From NCBI RefSeq assembly GCF_025751555.1, contig NZ_JAOWLB010000015.1, forward strand, positions 1 through 64,000: a stretch of 64,000 nucleotides of DNA, given 5' to 3'. Position numbers and translations under genes: made by a program. Shown here piece by piece: positions 28,106 through 37,502 of the stretch. The notes below the pieces were generated by a model. It was given only the letters and a program-made list of their open reading frames with translations, ran no database searches and was not told where the DNA came from. This DNA comes from Ruegeria aquimaris (lineage in GTDB: Bacteria > Pseudomonadota > Alphaproteobacteria > Rhodobacterales > Rhodobacteraceae). How positions within the stretch are numbered: the stretch's first letter is position 1; each line of letters begins with the position of its first letter.

Positions 28106-29017
28106 TCAGCGGCCCCGGATGCGCGGGTCGAGCGCGTCGCGCAGGCCGTCGCCCAGATAGTTGACGCTGAGCACGGTGAGCGAGATCGCCAGACCGGGCC
28201 AGATCACCCGTTCGGGGAATTGTTGCAGATAGTCGACGCCATCGAACAACAGCCGCCCCCAGGTCGGGAAGTCGGGCGGGAAACCGAGACCCAGGAAACT
28301 GAGCGCGCTTTCGGTGATGATCGCGGTGGCGATACCAAGGGTGGCTGACACCATGATCGGCGACAACACGTTGGGCAGGATATGCCGGGTGATCAGCCGC
28401 GTGTTCGTGGTGCCGATCGAGCGGGCCGCCAGCACGAATTCGCGTTCCTTCAGCGCCAGCACATCGCCGCGCACGATCCGCGCGGTGGGCATCCATGAAG
28501 TAATGCCGATGGCCGACACGATGAGGATGAAGATCCCCCGCTCGAGCCCGAAGGCGGCGTTCAGCGGCTCGCGGAACAGCAGCATCATCACCAGCAGCAG
28601 CGGCAGCAGGGGCAGGGCGAGGAACAGGTCGGTGAGCCGCATCAGCGGCCCGTCGAGTTTGCGGAAGAACCCGGCCAGCACACCGACGAATGACCCGAGG
28701 ATCAGCGACAGCATCATCGCGGTGATGCCAACCGAAACCGAGGTCGCGCCGCCTGCCATCATCCGGGCCAGCAGGTCGCGGCCCAATTGGTCGGTGCCAA
28801 AGGGATGCGCCAGGCTGGGCCCCTGGTTGCGCTCGCGGATGGCGGTCTTGGTCGGGTCGATATCCCAAAGATACGGGCCCAGATAGACAGCGGCCACGAT
28901 CAGGAAGAACAGGGTCGCCCCCATCATCGCGCCCTTGTGCTGACGGAACTGGTCCCACACGTCATACCATTGGCTGCGCGGCGGTTTGGTGGGCTGGGGT
29001 TGGCTCAACTCAGTCAT
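28106..29017 (-). CDS. Peptide-type ABC transporter permease (DppC/OppC-like)
   Basis: 303 residues from the ATG at 29017, which overlaps the upstream permease stop by 8 nt; this coupling decides the start over an in-frame upstream codon. Inner-membrane permease with the OppC N-terminal domain (WYDVWDQFRQHKGAMMG) and six helices. The periplasmic segment HPFGTDQLGRDLLARMMAG and the EAA loop region (AARSIGTTNTRLITRHILPN) contact the ATPase. The tail GLRDALDPRIRGR is a typical DppC ending. It works with the partner permease, binding protein and fused ATPase. Confidence 0.95.
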   Translation of the reverse strand: MTELSQPQPTKPPRSQWYDVWDQFRQHKGAMMGATLFFLIVAAVYLGPYLWDIDPTKTAIRERNQGPSLAHPFGTDQLGRDLLARMMAGGATSVSVGITAMMLSLILGSFVGVLAGFFRKLDGPLMRLTDLFLALPLLPLLLVMMLLFREPLNAAFGLERGIFILIVSAIGITSWMPTARIVRGDVLALKEREFVLAARSIGTTNTRLITRHILPNVLSPIMVSATLGIATAIITESALSFLGLGFPPDFPTWGRLLFDGVDYLQQFPERVIWPGLAISLTVLSVNYLGDGLRDALDPRIRGR

Positions 29018-30017
29018 AGCGGATCCGCGGGTCAAGGATGCCATACAGGACGTCGGCGATCAGGTTGAAGAGTACGATCAGCACGGCAAAGATAAAGGTC
29101 AGGGTCTGCACCATCGGCAGGTCGTTGGCCTGAAGCGCACCGATCAGCAGCTGGCCGATGCCGTTCACCTTGAACACCTGCTCGGTGATGATGGCGCCGC
29201 CAAAGATCGAGGGAATGCCCAGCGCGATCACGGTCACCACCGGGATCATCGAGTTCCGCAGCACGTGGACCATCACGACGACATATTCGCTGAGCCCCTT
29301 GGCGCGGGCGGTGCGGACGTAATCCTGGTTCAGGTTGTCCAGCATCGAGGCGCGCATGAAACGGGAAAGCTGTGCGGTGATCTGGAGCGCCAGCACCATT
29401 ACCGGCATGATCATCTGTTTGAGCTGATAGACGAAACTGTCCCAACTGTTGACCACATGTGTGGTGTCATAGATCGACGGGAACCAGCCAAGCTGCACCG
29501 AGAAGATCACGATCACCAGCACGCCCGAGAAGAAGGGGGGCACCGAGAAGCCCACCATCGAGACAAAGGTCCCGAGCTGGTCGAACCAGCTGTATTGCCG
29601 GTAGGCGGAATAGATGCCGATGGGCAGGGCGATAATGATGGCCACCACATAGGCGGTGCCGACCACCCACAGGGTCTGCGGGATACGCTGCACCACGATA
29701 TCCATCACCGGCGAACGGGTCTGCCAAGAGATCACCCGCAGCTTGCCCTCGGAAAAGGCGGTGCCGAAGTAATGGTCGATCAGCACCTGCGGTTCGATCC
29801 AGAAGAACTGCACGATCCATTTCCAGAACCGGATATGCACCGGCTGGCCGAGACCCAGCGCCTCGCGCATCTTTTCCTTGACCTCGGGCGGAACCGTCAG
29901 CGGCACCTGTGCCATGGGATCGCCCGGGGCCAGTTCCAGCAGCAGGAAGATGACAAGACTGATGAACAAAAGCGTCGGAATTGCCAGAACCAGACGGCGG
30001 ATGGTGAAGGTCAGCAT
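29010..30017 (-). CDS. Peptide-type ABC transporter permease (DppB/OppB-like)
   Basis: 335 residues with six or seven helices. The N-terminus FTIRRLVLAIPTLLFISLVIF is the classic DppB opening, the EAA region reads TARAKGLSEYVVVMVHVLRNSMIPVV, and the end ADVLYGILDPRIRYD is standard. It follows the binding-protein gene after 95 nt containing a large hairpin that probably lowers permease expression relative to the binding protein. Confidence 0.95.
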   Translation of the reverse strand: MLTFTIRRLVLAIPTLLFISLVIFLLLELAPGDPMAQVPLTVPPEVKEKMREALGLGQPVHIRFWKWIVQFFWIEPQVLIDHYFGTAFSEGKLRVISWQTRSPVMDIVVQRIPQTLWVVGTAYVVAIIIALPIGIYSAYRQYSWFDQLGTFVSMVGFSVPPFFSGVLVIVIFSVQLGWFPSIYDTTHVVNSWDSFVYQLKQMIMPVMVLALQITAQLSRFMRASMLDNLNQDYVRTARAKGLSEYVVVMVHVLRNSMIPVVTVIALGIPSIFGGAIITEQVFKVNGIGQLLIGALQANDLPMVQTLTFIFAVLIVLFNLIADVLYGILDPRIRYD

Positions 30018-30066
30018 TCGGGTGCGCCTTTGTTTACGAGTCTTTTTGTTGGGTCAGATGCCAATT

Positions 30067-30097
30067 GCCGCGCCCCGATCATGGATCGGGACGCGGC
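30067..30097 (-). terminator. Attenuator-type hairpin between binding protein and permease genes
   Basis: A 14-bp stem (GCCGCGCCCCGATC against GATCGGGACGCGGC, one mismatch) with a 3-nt loop lies 16 nt after the binding-protein stop codon. No T-run follows, so it is more likely an RNA-stabilising or partial-termination structure than a full terminator. Confidence 0.7.
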
Positions 30098-30112
30098 AGG
30101 AATGTGTTGGCC

Positions 30113-31813
30113 TTACTTGATGCGGTACCAGTCGGCTACGTTCCACAGCTCGCTGTCCCACACGTTCAGGACGACGCCGCCCAGCGTGTTGGAATGAGCC
30201 GACAGACGGCCACGGTGCACCAGCGGGATCATGCCGCCGTTTTCGACCATGATGTCGTTCAGGCGCTTGGCAATTTCCGCGCGTGCATCGGCACCGGCAG
30301 TCTTGGTCAGTTCGGCATGCAGCGCATCGTATTCTTCGTTGCAGAAGCGGCTGATGTTCTCACCCTGCCACTGGCTTTCGGGCTTGGGCGCCTTGTCGCA
30401 CAGGCCGTTGGCCAGATAGGACTGCGGGTCGGTGCCGTTGAAGGTGTTGGCGTACATTTCCACGTCGGCATAGAACTTCTGGAAGGTGTCGGGCGAGCCC
30501 GGGTCACCACCGAAGAACACCGATGCGTTGATGTTGCGCAGTTCGGATTCGATACCGATCTCGGCCCACCACTCCTTGATCAGAGCCTGAAAGTCCTGAC
30601 GCACGGCGTTGGTCGAGGTCTGGTAGACCACTTTCAGCGGCACGCCGTCCTTTTCGCGGACGCCGTCGCCGTCGCTGTCGACGATGCCGGCATCATCCAG
30701 CAGCTTCTTGGCGCCTTCGATGTCCTGAGTGTCGCAGGTGAATGTGTCCGAGTTCACGGCCGCAGGCGCCGGGACCCAGTTGCAGGTGACCTTGCCGGCC
30801 TGACCATAGCCGATCTCAACCAGCAGCGGCCGGTCGATGGCCATCGACATCGCCTTGTAGACAGCCGGATCCTTAAGGAAGGGATGCGGGTGCTTGGCGG
30901 TCGAGCGTTCGCCTTCGGGCAGGTCGGGCGAGGGGTTGGTCTGGTTCAGCATGATACGCTCGACCAGCGGACCAAAGCCCGCGACCGGGGTACCCTTGCC
31001 GCCCGCCTGCATCTGCTGGATCACCTCGGGCGCCAGCTGAAGGTTCCAGGCATAGTCGAACTCGCCGGTTTCCATCACGGCGCGACCGGCCGCGGTGGCA
31101 TCGCCGCCGCCCTTGAAAGTCAGCGTGGCAAAGGCCGGTTTGTTCGGGTCACGATAGTTGTCGTTGGCCTTCATGGTGATCACGTCGTTCGGCTTGAACT
31201 CGGTGACGACAAAGGGGCCGGTGCCGATCGGGCCAAAGTTCTCGGTGGTGCATTCGGGGGCCTTGGCGCCCATGCAGTTCTCGAACTGGGCCTTCTGGAT
31301 GATCGGGCTTTCGCCACCCACGAAGGGGCCATAGGGGAACGGGGTCGGCTTGTCGAAGGTGACCTTGACGGTCATGTCATCGAGCGCCTCGACCGAGGTT
31401 ACGCCCTCGAACTTGGTGAGCTGCGCGCAGCCGCCTTCGGGATGCATGCAGTAGTCGGCGGTGAATTTCACGTCATGGGCGGTAAAGGCGCTGCCATCCG
31501 ACCACTTGATGCCCGGCGCGATCTTCCAGGTGATCGAGGTCAGATCGGCGCTGACGCCGCCATTCTCGACGGTCGGAATCTCGGAGGCCAGGAAGGGTAC
31601 CATGCCGCCGTTTTCGTCGTAACGGGCCAGCGGTTCGATGATCAGCGACGCGGATTCAACGTCCTTGGTGCCGCCTGACAGGAACGGGTTCAGGATCGAG
31701 GGGGCCTGCCAGTAGATGATGCTGACATTGCCGTCGGCGCCGCGCTCGGCAAAGGCCGCGGGGGCCAATGCGGTGCAGGCAATCGCACCCATAAGTAGGG
31801 TTTTGATCTTCAT
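30113..31813 (-). CDS. Periplasmic peptide-type solute-binding protein (SBP family 5)
   Basis: 566 residues from the ATG at 31813, with AGGAG 7 nt upstream. The first 23 residues are a signal peptide cleaved after AAFA. Family 5 features include SLIIEPLARYDENG, the WSDGSAFTAHDVKFTADY segment near residue 115 and the late DWYRIK end. A DSDGDGVREKDG stretch (about residue 365) resembles a calcium-binding loop, a known variation in this family. It delivers substrate to the two permeases downstream. Ligand unknown; adjacent deacylase genes suggest acylated amino acids or short peptides. Confidence 0.94.
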   Translation of the reverse strand: MKIKTLLMGAIACTALAPAAFAERGADGNVSIIYWQAPSILNPFLSGGTKDVESASLIIEPLARYDENGGMVPFLASEIPTVENGGVSADLTSITWKIAPGIKWSDGSAFTAHDVKFTADYCMHPEGGCAQLTKFEGVTSVEALDDMTVKVTFDKPTPFPYGPFVGGESPIIQKAQFENCMGAKAPECTTENFGPIGTGPFVVTEFKPNDVITMKANDNYRDPNKPAFATLTFKGGGDATAAGRAVMETGEFDYAWNLQLAPEVIQQMQAGGKGTPVAGFGPLVERIMLNQTNPSPDLPEGERSTAKHPHPFLKDPAVYKAMSMAIDRPLLVEIGYGQAGKVTCNWVPAPAAVNSDTFTCDTQDIEGAKKLLDDAGIVDSDGDGVREKDGVPLKVVYQTSTNAVRQDFQALIKEWWAEIGIESELRNINASVFFGGDPGSPDTFQKFYADVEMYANTFNGTDPQSYLANGLCDKAPKPESQWQGENISRFCNEEYDALHAELTKTAGADARAEIAKRLNDIMVENGGMIPLVHRGRLSAHSNTLGGVVLNVWDSELWNVADWYRIK

Positions 31814-31917
31814 TTTACACTCCTTGTTGGACACGGATGTGTCATGATTATTCCGCATGATCTGCGGTTCTAGTGTTGCCGTTTTGGGCGCAAGACGTTG
31901 AAACTTATTCCAAAAAC

Positions 31918-31936
31918 CACTCGCGTTACGCGAGTG
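31918..31936. promoter_or_regulatory. Inverted repeat in the divergent transporter control region
   Basis: CACTCGCG, TTA, CGCGAGTG: a perfect 8-bp inverted repeat in the 285-bp gap between the binding-protein gene and the ATPase gene. No regulator gene adjoins, so whether it is an operator or an RNA hairpin is open. Confidence 0.4.
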
Positions 31937-32098
31937 CCTATCACTTCCCCCACAACGGTTACGTCGCGTATCGAAACAGAGTTTTGAAAAAATGCAAGCC
32001 TTGCCGTCGGGAAAACGGTCAATGCGTTTGACTCTTTGCCAGCGACAGCCGTAGCGTTTGGCAAACAAAAACATAAGGCGACCAAAGGGAGCGCGCGC

Positions 32099-33919
32099 GT
32101 GCTGGATCAGCCTATTGCCCAGATCAGAAAACTGAGAGTCGAGTTTCAGACCAAGGATGGCCCGGTTGTGGGGGTCGAAGACGTGTCGTTCGAGGTGCGT
32201 CCCGGCGAAACCGTGTGCATCGTCGGCGAATCAGGGTCCGGCAAGTCCGTCTCGTCGCTGTCGCTGATGCGGCTTGTCGAATTCGGCGGGGGTGACATCG
32301 CCGGTGGACAGCTTTTGTTCGACCGTGGCAAGGGCGGAGAGCTGGATCTGGCCAAGGTCGATCAGGACCAGATGCGCGATATTCGGGGCAACGAGATCGG
32401 AATGATCTTTCAGGAGCCGATGACGGCGCTGAACCCGGTGTTCACAGTGGGCCGGCAGTTGACCGAGGGGCTGCGGGTGCATCGCGGTCTCAGCCAGGCG
32501 GAGGCCGAGAAGCGGGCGCTGGAATTGTTGCGCCAGGTCCGCATCCCGGAACCCGAGCGGCGCCTGAAGCAATACCCGCACGAACTCAGCGGTGGTATGC
32601 GCCAGCGGGTGGTGATCGCGATGGCGATGGCTTGCCAGCCACGCCTTCTGATCGCGGATGAACCCACGACCGCGCTGGACGTGACCATCCAGGCCGAGAT
32701 CCTGGCGCTGATGGATCGGCTCAAGCGCGAGACCGGGACGGCGGTGATGTTCATCACCCATGACATGGCGGTGGTGGCCCAGATGGCCGACCGCGTGGTC
32801 GTCATGTTCCGGGGCAACAAGGTCGAAGAGGGCACGGTCGAGGAAATCTTCGAGAACCCGCAGCATGCATATACCAAGGCGCTGCTGGCGGCGGTGCCGA
32901 AGCTGGGCGAAATGCGCGGCAAGGCCGCGCCCGAGCCGATGAAGCTGATGGGGGTCGCGGATCAGAAGATCGAGCCGATCATGGGCACTGACAAGCCCCT
33001 GCTGCGGGTCAAGGGGCTGACCACCAGATTTGCAGTCAAGGGCGGGTTTTTTCGTCGCACGGTCGCCAATGTGCATGCGGTCGAGGATGTCTCCTTTACC
33101 CTCAACAAGGGGCAGACGCTGAGCCTTGTGGGCGAATCGGGCTGTGGCAAATCATCCGCAGGGCGATCCATCTTGCGGCTTGTCGAACCGATGGCGGGCG
33201 AGATCAATCTGGACGGCGTCGATGTGATGCAACTCGACCAGTCGGGGTTGCGCAAGGCGCGGCTCGACATGCAGATGATCTTTCAGGACCCGTTCGCCTC
33301 GCTCAATCCGCAGATGCAGTTGCTGGAGCAGGTGGCCGAACCGATGCGCAACTATGGTGTTGCGAGCGGGTCCGAACTGGTGGACCGGGTTGCCTCGCTG
33401 TTCGACCGGGTGCAACTGCCGCGCAGCTTCATGCGCCGCTACCCACATGAGATGTCCGGCGGTCAGCGGCAGCGGATCGCAATCGCCCGGGCGCTGGCGC
33501 TGAACCCCAAGCTGATCGTCGCGGATGAGGCGGTCTCGGCGCTGGACGTGTCGGTGCAGGCACAGGTGCTGAACCTGATGATGGAATTGCAGGCCGATCT
33601 TGGCCTGAGCTATCTGTTCATCAGCCATGACATGGCGGTGGTCGAACGGGTCAGCCACAATGTGGGCGTCATGTATCTGGGCCGGATTGTCGAACTTGGC
33701 ACGCGTGAGAAGGTGTTCGAGAACCCGCAGCACCCCTATACGCAGGCCTTGATGAAGGCGGTTCCGATTGCCGATCCCAGAATGCGGAAGTCGGAGAAGG
33801 ATCTGAACTTCAAGCCGATCCCGTCCCCGATCCATCCGATTGGTTATGTGCCGGAACCGTCGCGCTATGACGAGGTCGAGCCGGGTCACTATGTGCTGAC
33901 CACGGACAGCGGTTACTGA
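32099..33919 (+). CDS. Fused dual-domain ABC ATPase of the peptide-type importer
   Basis: 606 residues from the GTG at 32099, supported by AAAGGGAG 7 nt upstream; the open frame upstream to 32036 has only a TTG. Two complete ATPase domains sit in one chain. Domain 1 has Walker A GESGSGKS near residue 44, signature LSGGMRQRV near 165 and LLIADEPTTALD. Domain 2 has GESGCGKS near residue 344, signature MSGGQRQRI near 455, and LIVADEAVSALDVS. The domains correspond to DppD and DppF (GsiA-like fusion). Each ends in an oligopeptide C-terminal extension (NPQHAYTKALLAAVP, NPQHPYTQALMKAVP). Confidence 0.95.
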   Translation: MLDQPIAQIRKLRVEFQTKDGPVVGVEDVSFEVRPGETVCIVGESGSGKSVSSLSLMRLVEFGGGDIAGGQLLFDRGKGGELDLAKVDQDQMRDIRGNEIGMIFQEPMTALNPVFTVGRQLTEGLRVHRGLSQAEAEKRALELLRQVRIPEPERRLKQYPHELSGGMRQRVVIAMAMACQPRLLIADEPTTALDVTIQAEILALMDRLKRETGTAVMFITHDMAVVAQMADRVVVMFRGNKVEEGTVEEIFENPQHAYTKALLAAVPKLGEMRGKAAPEPMKLMGVADQKIEPIMGTDKPLLRVKGLTTRFAVKGGFFRRTVANVHAVEDVSFTLNKGQTLSLVGESGCGKSSAGRSILRLVEPMAGEINLDGVDVMQLDQSGLRKARLDMQMIFQDPFASLNPQMQLLEQVAEPMRNYGVASGSELVDRVASLFDRVQLPRSFMRRYPHEMSGGQRQRIAIARALALNPKLIVADEAVSALDVSVQAQVLNLMMELQADLGLSYLFISHDMAVVERVSHNVGVMYLGRIVELGTREKVFENPQHPYTQALMKAVPIADPRMRKSEKDLNFKPIPSPIHPIGYVPEPSRYDEVEPGHYVLTTDSGY

Positions 33920-33932
33920 TTGGGTGAAGAAA

Positions 33933-35099
33933 ATGGCCGCGCGATTATCACCGCTGGCGATCATGACCAAGCTTGTGTCTTTCCCGACCGTCAGTCGAGA
34001 TACCAACCTGCCGCTGGTGGATTGGCTTGAGGACTATCTTACGGGCCATGGGATCGAGACCCATCGCTGGATTGACCCCGAGCAGCCGCACAAGGCCGCG
34101 CTGATGGCGCATGCCGGTCCCCGTGTCGAGGGGGCGGTTGTGCTGTCGGGGCATAGCGACGTGGTGCCTGTTGACGGTCAGGACTGGGACAGCGACCCGT
34201 TCGCCGTGGTCGAGCGGGACGGCAAGTATTTCGGGCGTGGCACCTGCGACATGAAGGGGTTCGACGCGCTGGCGATCTGGGCGCTGGTCGAGGGGCACCA
34301 TCGCGGGTTGAAGCGCCCGTTGCAGCTGGCGCTGAGTTTCGACGAGGAGCTTGGCTGCACCGGGGCGCCGCCGATGATTGCCGAGATGCAGAAGCTGCTG
34401 CCCAAGGGCAGCGCGGTCATTGTGGGCGAGCCGTCGATGATGCAGGCGGTGACCGGTCACAAGGGCGGGCAGACCTTTCGGATCGAGGTCTGGGGGCACG
34501 AGGTTCACAGCTCGATCATGCATACTGGCGTCAGCGCGGTGATGGAGGCCGCGCGGGTGATCCAATGGGCCAACGAGGTCAACGCGGCGGAAGCGGCACG
34601 CGCGCCGTCTGATGTGGCGGCGATGTTCGATCCACCGTTCACCACCCTGCATACGGGGCTGATCGAGGGCGGCACCGCGCAGAACATCACGGCGCGACAG
34701 TGCCGGTTTGACCTGGGGTTCCGGGCGGTCCCCGACCAGCCGCATGAAGACTGGCGGAGCCGCATCCTGGGCCGCATCGCCGAGGTGGAGCAGGCGATGC
34801 AGGCCGTTCACCCGGAGGCCCGCATTGATGTGGAAACCCGGTTTGGCGTGCCGGGGCTGGTGCCTGAGCAAGAGGGCGAGGCCGAGGCGCTTGCCCGCGC
34901 GCTGACCGGTGACAATGCCAGCCACGTGGTCAGTTACGGTACCGAGGCGGGCCAGTTTCAGGAAGCGGGATATTCCGCCGTGGTCTGTGGGCCAGGCGAC
35001 ATCGCCCAGGCGCATCAGGCGAACGAGTTCATATCCGTAGCGCAGTTCGAGGCCGGGCACGGGTTCATGCGCCGCCTGGTTGACCGGTTGGCCGCCTGA
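33933..35099 (+). CDS. M20 deacylase, acetylornithine deacetylase (ArgE)-like
   Basis: 388 residues from the ATG at 33933; a GTG 9 nt upstream (33924) is equally possible. A cytoplasmic metallohydrolase that removes an N-acyl group. Metal site segments are SGHSDVVPVDG (His), GRGTCDMKG (bridging Asp), FDEELGC (catalytic Glu and ligand) and VGEPS, with a His near the C-terminus in EAGHGFM. ArgE-type length and motif order fit, but its place between a peptide importer and four M20D enzymes suggests catabolic deacylation of an imported N-acyl amino acid rather than arginine synthesis. The gap to the ATPase gene is 13 nt. Confidence 0.88.
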   Translation: MAARLSPLAIMTKLVSFPTVSRDTNLPLVDWLEDYLTGHGIETHRWIDPEQPHKAALMAHAGPRVEGAVVLSGHSDVVPVDGQDWDSDPFAVVERDGKYFGRGTCDMKGFDALAIWALVEGHHRGLKRPLQLALSFDEELGCTGAPPMIAEMQKLLPKGSAVIVGEPSMMQAVTGHKGGQTFRIEVWGHEVHSSIMHTGVSAVMEAARVIQWANEVNAAEAARAPSDVAAMFDPPFTTLHTGLIEGGTAQNITARQCRFDLGFRAVPDQPHEDWRSRILGRIAEVEQAMQAVHPEARIDVETRFGVPGLVPEQEGEAEALARALTGDNASHVVSYGTEAGQFQEAGYSAVVCGPGDIAQAHQANEFISVAQFEAGHGFMRRLVDRLAA

Positions 35100-35130
35100 T
35101 GCCGGTCGTGGAACAGCAGGAGAGACAGAT

Positions 35131-36297
35131 ATGCCGATAAAGAACCGACTTGCCGATCTGCATTCCGAGATCACCGGTTGGCGCCGTCATCTGCATGCGC
35201 ACCCCGAGCTTATGTACGATGTGCATGAGACCGCGGGTTTCGTTGCCGAACGTCTGAAGGAGTTCGGGATCGACGACATCACCACTGGGGTCGGCAAGAC
35301 CGGCGTGGTCGCGACGATCAAGGGCAAGAGCGACAGCAAGGGGCGGGTGATCGGCCTGCGCGCCGACATGGATGCACTGCCGATCACCGAGATCACCGGG
35401 CTCGACTATGCCTCGACCGTACCGGGCAAGATGCATGCCTGCGGCCATGACGGGCATACGGCGATGCTCTTGGGCGCGGCAAAATACTTGGCCGAGACGC
35501 GCAATTTCGATGGCACGGTCGTGCTGATCTTTCAGCCCGCCGAAGAGGGCGGCGCGGGCGGCAAGGCGATGTGCGACGACGGGTTGATGGACCGTTGGGG
35601 CATCCAGGAAGTCTATGGCATGCATAACGCGCCCGGAATTCCTGTGGGGACTTTCGCCATCCGGCCCGGGCCGCTGATGGCCTCGTCCGATGATTTCGAG
35701 ATCGTGGTGACGGGCAAGGGCGGGCATGCCGCCTCGCCGCATGATGCGATTGACACGACGCTTGTCGCCTCGCAGATCGTGGTATCGCTGCATTCCATCG
35801 TGTCGCGCAATATCGACCCGTTGAAATCGGTGGTTCTGACCGTGGGGACGTTCAAGACCGATAGCGACGCGTCGAACATCATTGCGCATACGGTCCGGAT
35901 GACGGGCACGGTGCGGACGCTGGACAGCGCATACCGCGCCATTGCCGAGGACCGGGTGCGCCGTGTGGCGACCGATATCGCCAGCGCCTATGGGGCAACG
36001 GCCGAGGTGAACTGGGCACCCGGTTATCCGGTGACGATAAATTCGGAGGCCGAAACCCAACACGCAATCGAGGCCGCGCGCGCGGTGTCCGGCAACGTGG
36101 ATGAGGACACGCCGCCGATCATGCCCAGCGAAGATTTCTCCTACATGCTGGAAGAGCGGCCCGGCGCCTATATGTTCCTTGGTAATGGTGACACCGCACA
36201 ATGCCATCACCCGGCCTATAACTTCGATGACGAGGCGATCCCGGTCGGATGCAGCTGGTTTGCCGAGATCGTCGAACGACGCATGCCCGCCGCCTGA
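35131..36297 (+). CDS. M20D amidohydrolase (hippurate hydrolase-like), copy 1
   Basis: 388 residues; AGGAGA lies 6 nt before the ATG. Hydrolyses an amide bond of an N-acyl amino acid or related conjugate using two divalent metals. Visible ligands: Cys and His in HACGHDGH near residue 103, Glu-Glu in QPAEEGG near 137, His in MHNAPG near 167 and the final His in CHHPAYNF near 360. This copy differs from the other three in having MPSEDF instead of GGEDF near residue 333 and MHNAPGIPVG rather than HNWPG, both beside the active site. This points to different specificity. Confidence 0.93.
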   Translation: MPIKNRLADLHSEITGWRRHLHAHPELMYDVHETAGFVAERLKEFGIDDITTGVGKTGVVATIKGKSDSKGRVIGLRADMDALPITEITGLDYASTVPGKMHACGHDGHTAMLLGAAKYLAETRNFDGTVVLIFQPAEEGGAGGKAMCDDGLMDRWGIQEVYGMHNAPGIPVGTFAIRPGPLMASSDDFEIVVTGKGGHAASPHDAIDTTLVASQIVVSLHSIVSRNIDPLKSVVLTVGTFKTDSDASNIIAHTVRMTGTVRTLDSAYRAIAEDRVRRVATDIASAYGATAEVNWAPGYPVTINSEAETQHAIEAARAVSGNVDEDTPPIMPSEDFSYMLEERPGAYMFLGNGDTAQCHHPAYNFDDEAIPVGCSWFAEIVERRMPAA

Positions 36298-36325
36298 GCG
36301 GGCCGAACGGACAGGAAGACACAGG

Positions 36326-37489
36326 ATGCCGATCAAGAACCGCCTTGCCGAAATGCATGCCGAAATCACCGAATGGCGGCGCGACATCCACAGGCACCCG
36401 GAGATCCTGTACGAAACCCACCGGACCTCTGCCATGGTGGCGGACAAGCTGCGGTCGTTTGGCTGTGACGAGGTGGTGACCGGCATCGGGCGTACCGGCG
36501 TTGTCGGTGTGATCCGGGGCAAGAGCGACACGGCGGGCCGCGTCGTGGGATTGCGCGCCGATATGGACGCACTGCCGATGCAGGAGCAGACGGGGCTCGA
36601 TTATGCCTCGGACATTCCCGGCGCCATGCATGCCTGTGGCCATGACGGCCATACCGCGATGCTCTTGGGCGCGGCCAAGTATCTGGCCGAGACCAGGAAC
36701 TTCGACGGCACGGCGATCGTGATCTTCCAGCCCGCAGAAGAGGGCGGCAATGGTGCCGAGGCGATGGTCAAGGACGGCATGATGGACCGGTTCGGGGTGC
36801 AGGAGGTCTATGCCATGCACAATCATCCGGGCCTGGCCGCCGGTCAGTTCAAGATCCGGCCCGGGCCGCTGCTGGCCGCCGCCGATACGTTCGAGATCCA
36901 TCTCGAAGGGCACGGGGGCCATGCGGCCAAGCCACACGACACGGTCGATACCACGGTGATGTTGTCGCAGATGATCGTGGCGCTGCAAACGGTGGTGTCG
37001 CGCAATACCGACCCGATCCTGCAAGCGGTGCTGTCGGTGACCTCGGTCGAGACCTCGTCGAAGGCGTTCAACGTGATCCCGCAGGCGGCCACGCTGAGGG
37101 GGACTGTGCGCACCCATTCGGGGGAGATGCGCGATTTGATCGAACGGCGTCTTGGCGAGGTGGTTCAGGGGATTGCCGCCACCTTTGGCGGCAAGGCCGA
37201 GGTGAATTACGAGCGCGGCGTGCCGGTGACGGTGAATGCCGAGGAACAGACCCGCCATGCCGCAGAGGTGGCGGAACGGGTTTCGGGCGGCTGCGGCGAG
37301 GCCGCCATGGTGATGGGAGGCGAGGACTTCTCCTTCATGCTGGAGGCGCGCCCGGGGGCCTTCATCATGATCGGCAACGGGCCAAGCGCCGGGCTGCACC
37401 ACCCGGAATACAACTTCAATGACGAGATCATACCAGCGGGCTGTTCCTGGTTCGCCGAGATGATCGAGCGCCGGATGCCGGCGGCATAG
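36326..37489 (+). CDS. M20D amidohydrolase (hippurate hydrolase-like), copy 2
   Basis: 387 residues. Metal-site motifs HACGHDGH, QPAEEGG, MHNHPGLAAG and LHHPEYNF are all present, as is VMGGEDFSFML. An extra His replaces the Trp/Ala after HN (HNHPG), distinguishing it from its neighbours. The dimerisation/lid domain (residues about 185-300) has ETSSKAFNVIPQAATLRGTVR. Ribosome binding site ACAGG lies upstream of the ATG; 28 nt separate it from copy 1. Closest to copy 4 in overall wording. Confidence 0.93.
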   Translation: MPIKNRLAEMHAEITEWRRDIHRHPEILYETHRTSAMVADKLRSFGCDEVVTGIGRTGVVGVIRGKSDTAGRVVGLRADMDALPMQEQTGLDYASDIPGAMHACGHDGHTAMLLGAAKYLAETRNFDGTAIVIFQPAEEGGNGAEAMVKDGMMDRFGVQEVYAMHNHPGLAAGQFKIRPGPLLAAADTFEIHLEGHGGHAAKPHDTVDTTVMLSQMIVALQTVVSRNTDPILQAVLSVTSVETSSKAFNVIPQAATLRGTVRTHSGEMRDLIERRLGEVVQGIAATFGGKAEVNYERGVPVTVNAEEQTRHAAEVAERVSGGCGEAAMVMGGEDFSFMLEARPGAFIMIGNGPSAGLHHPEYNFNDEIIPAGCSWFAEMIERRMPAA

Positions 37490-37502
37490 AGGAGGACAGG
37501 CG

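Noticed and set aside
31814-32074. N-terminal extension of the binding protein
   Set aside because: A clear signal peptide begins at the ATG at 31813 with AGGAG in front; the upstream part is the divergent control region.
32036-32098. Earlier TTG start for the fused ABC ATPase
   Set aside because: GTG at 32099 has a strong AAAGGGAG box and leads directly into the ATPase fold; the added residues would be low-complexity.
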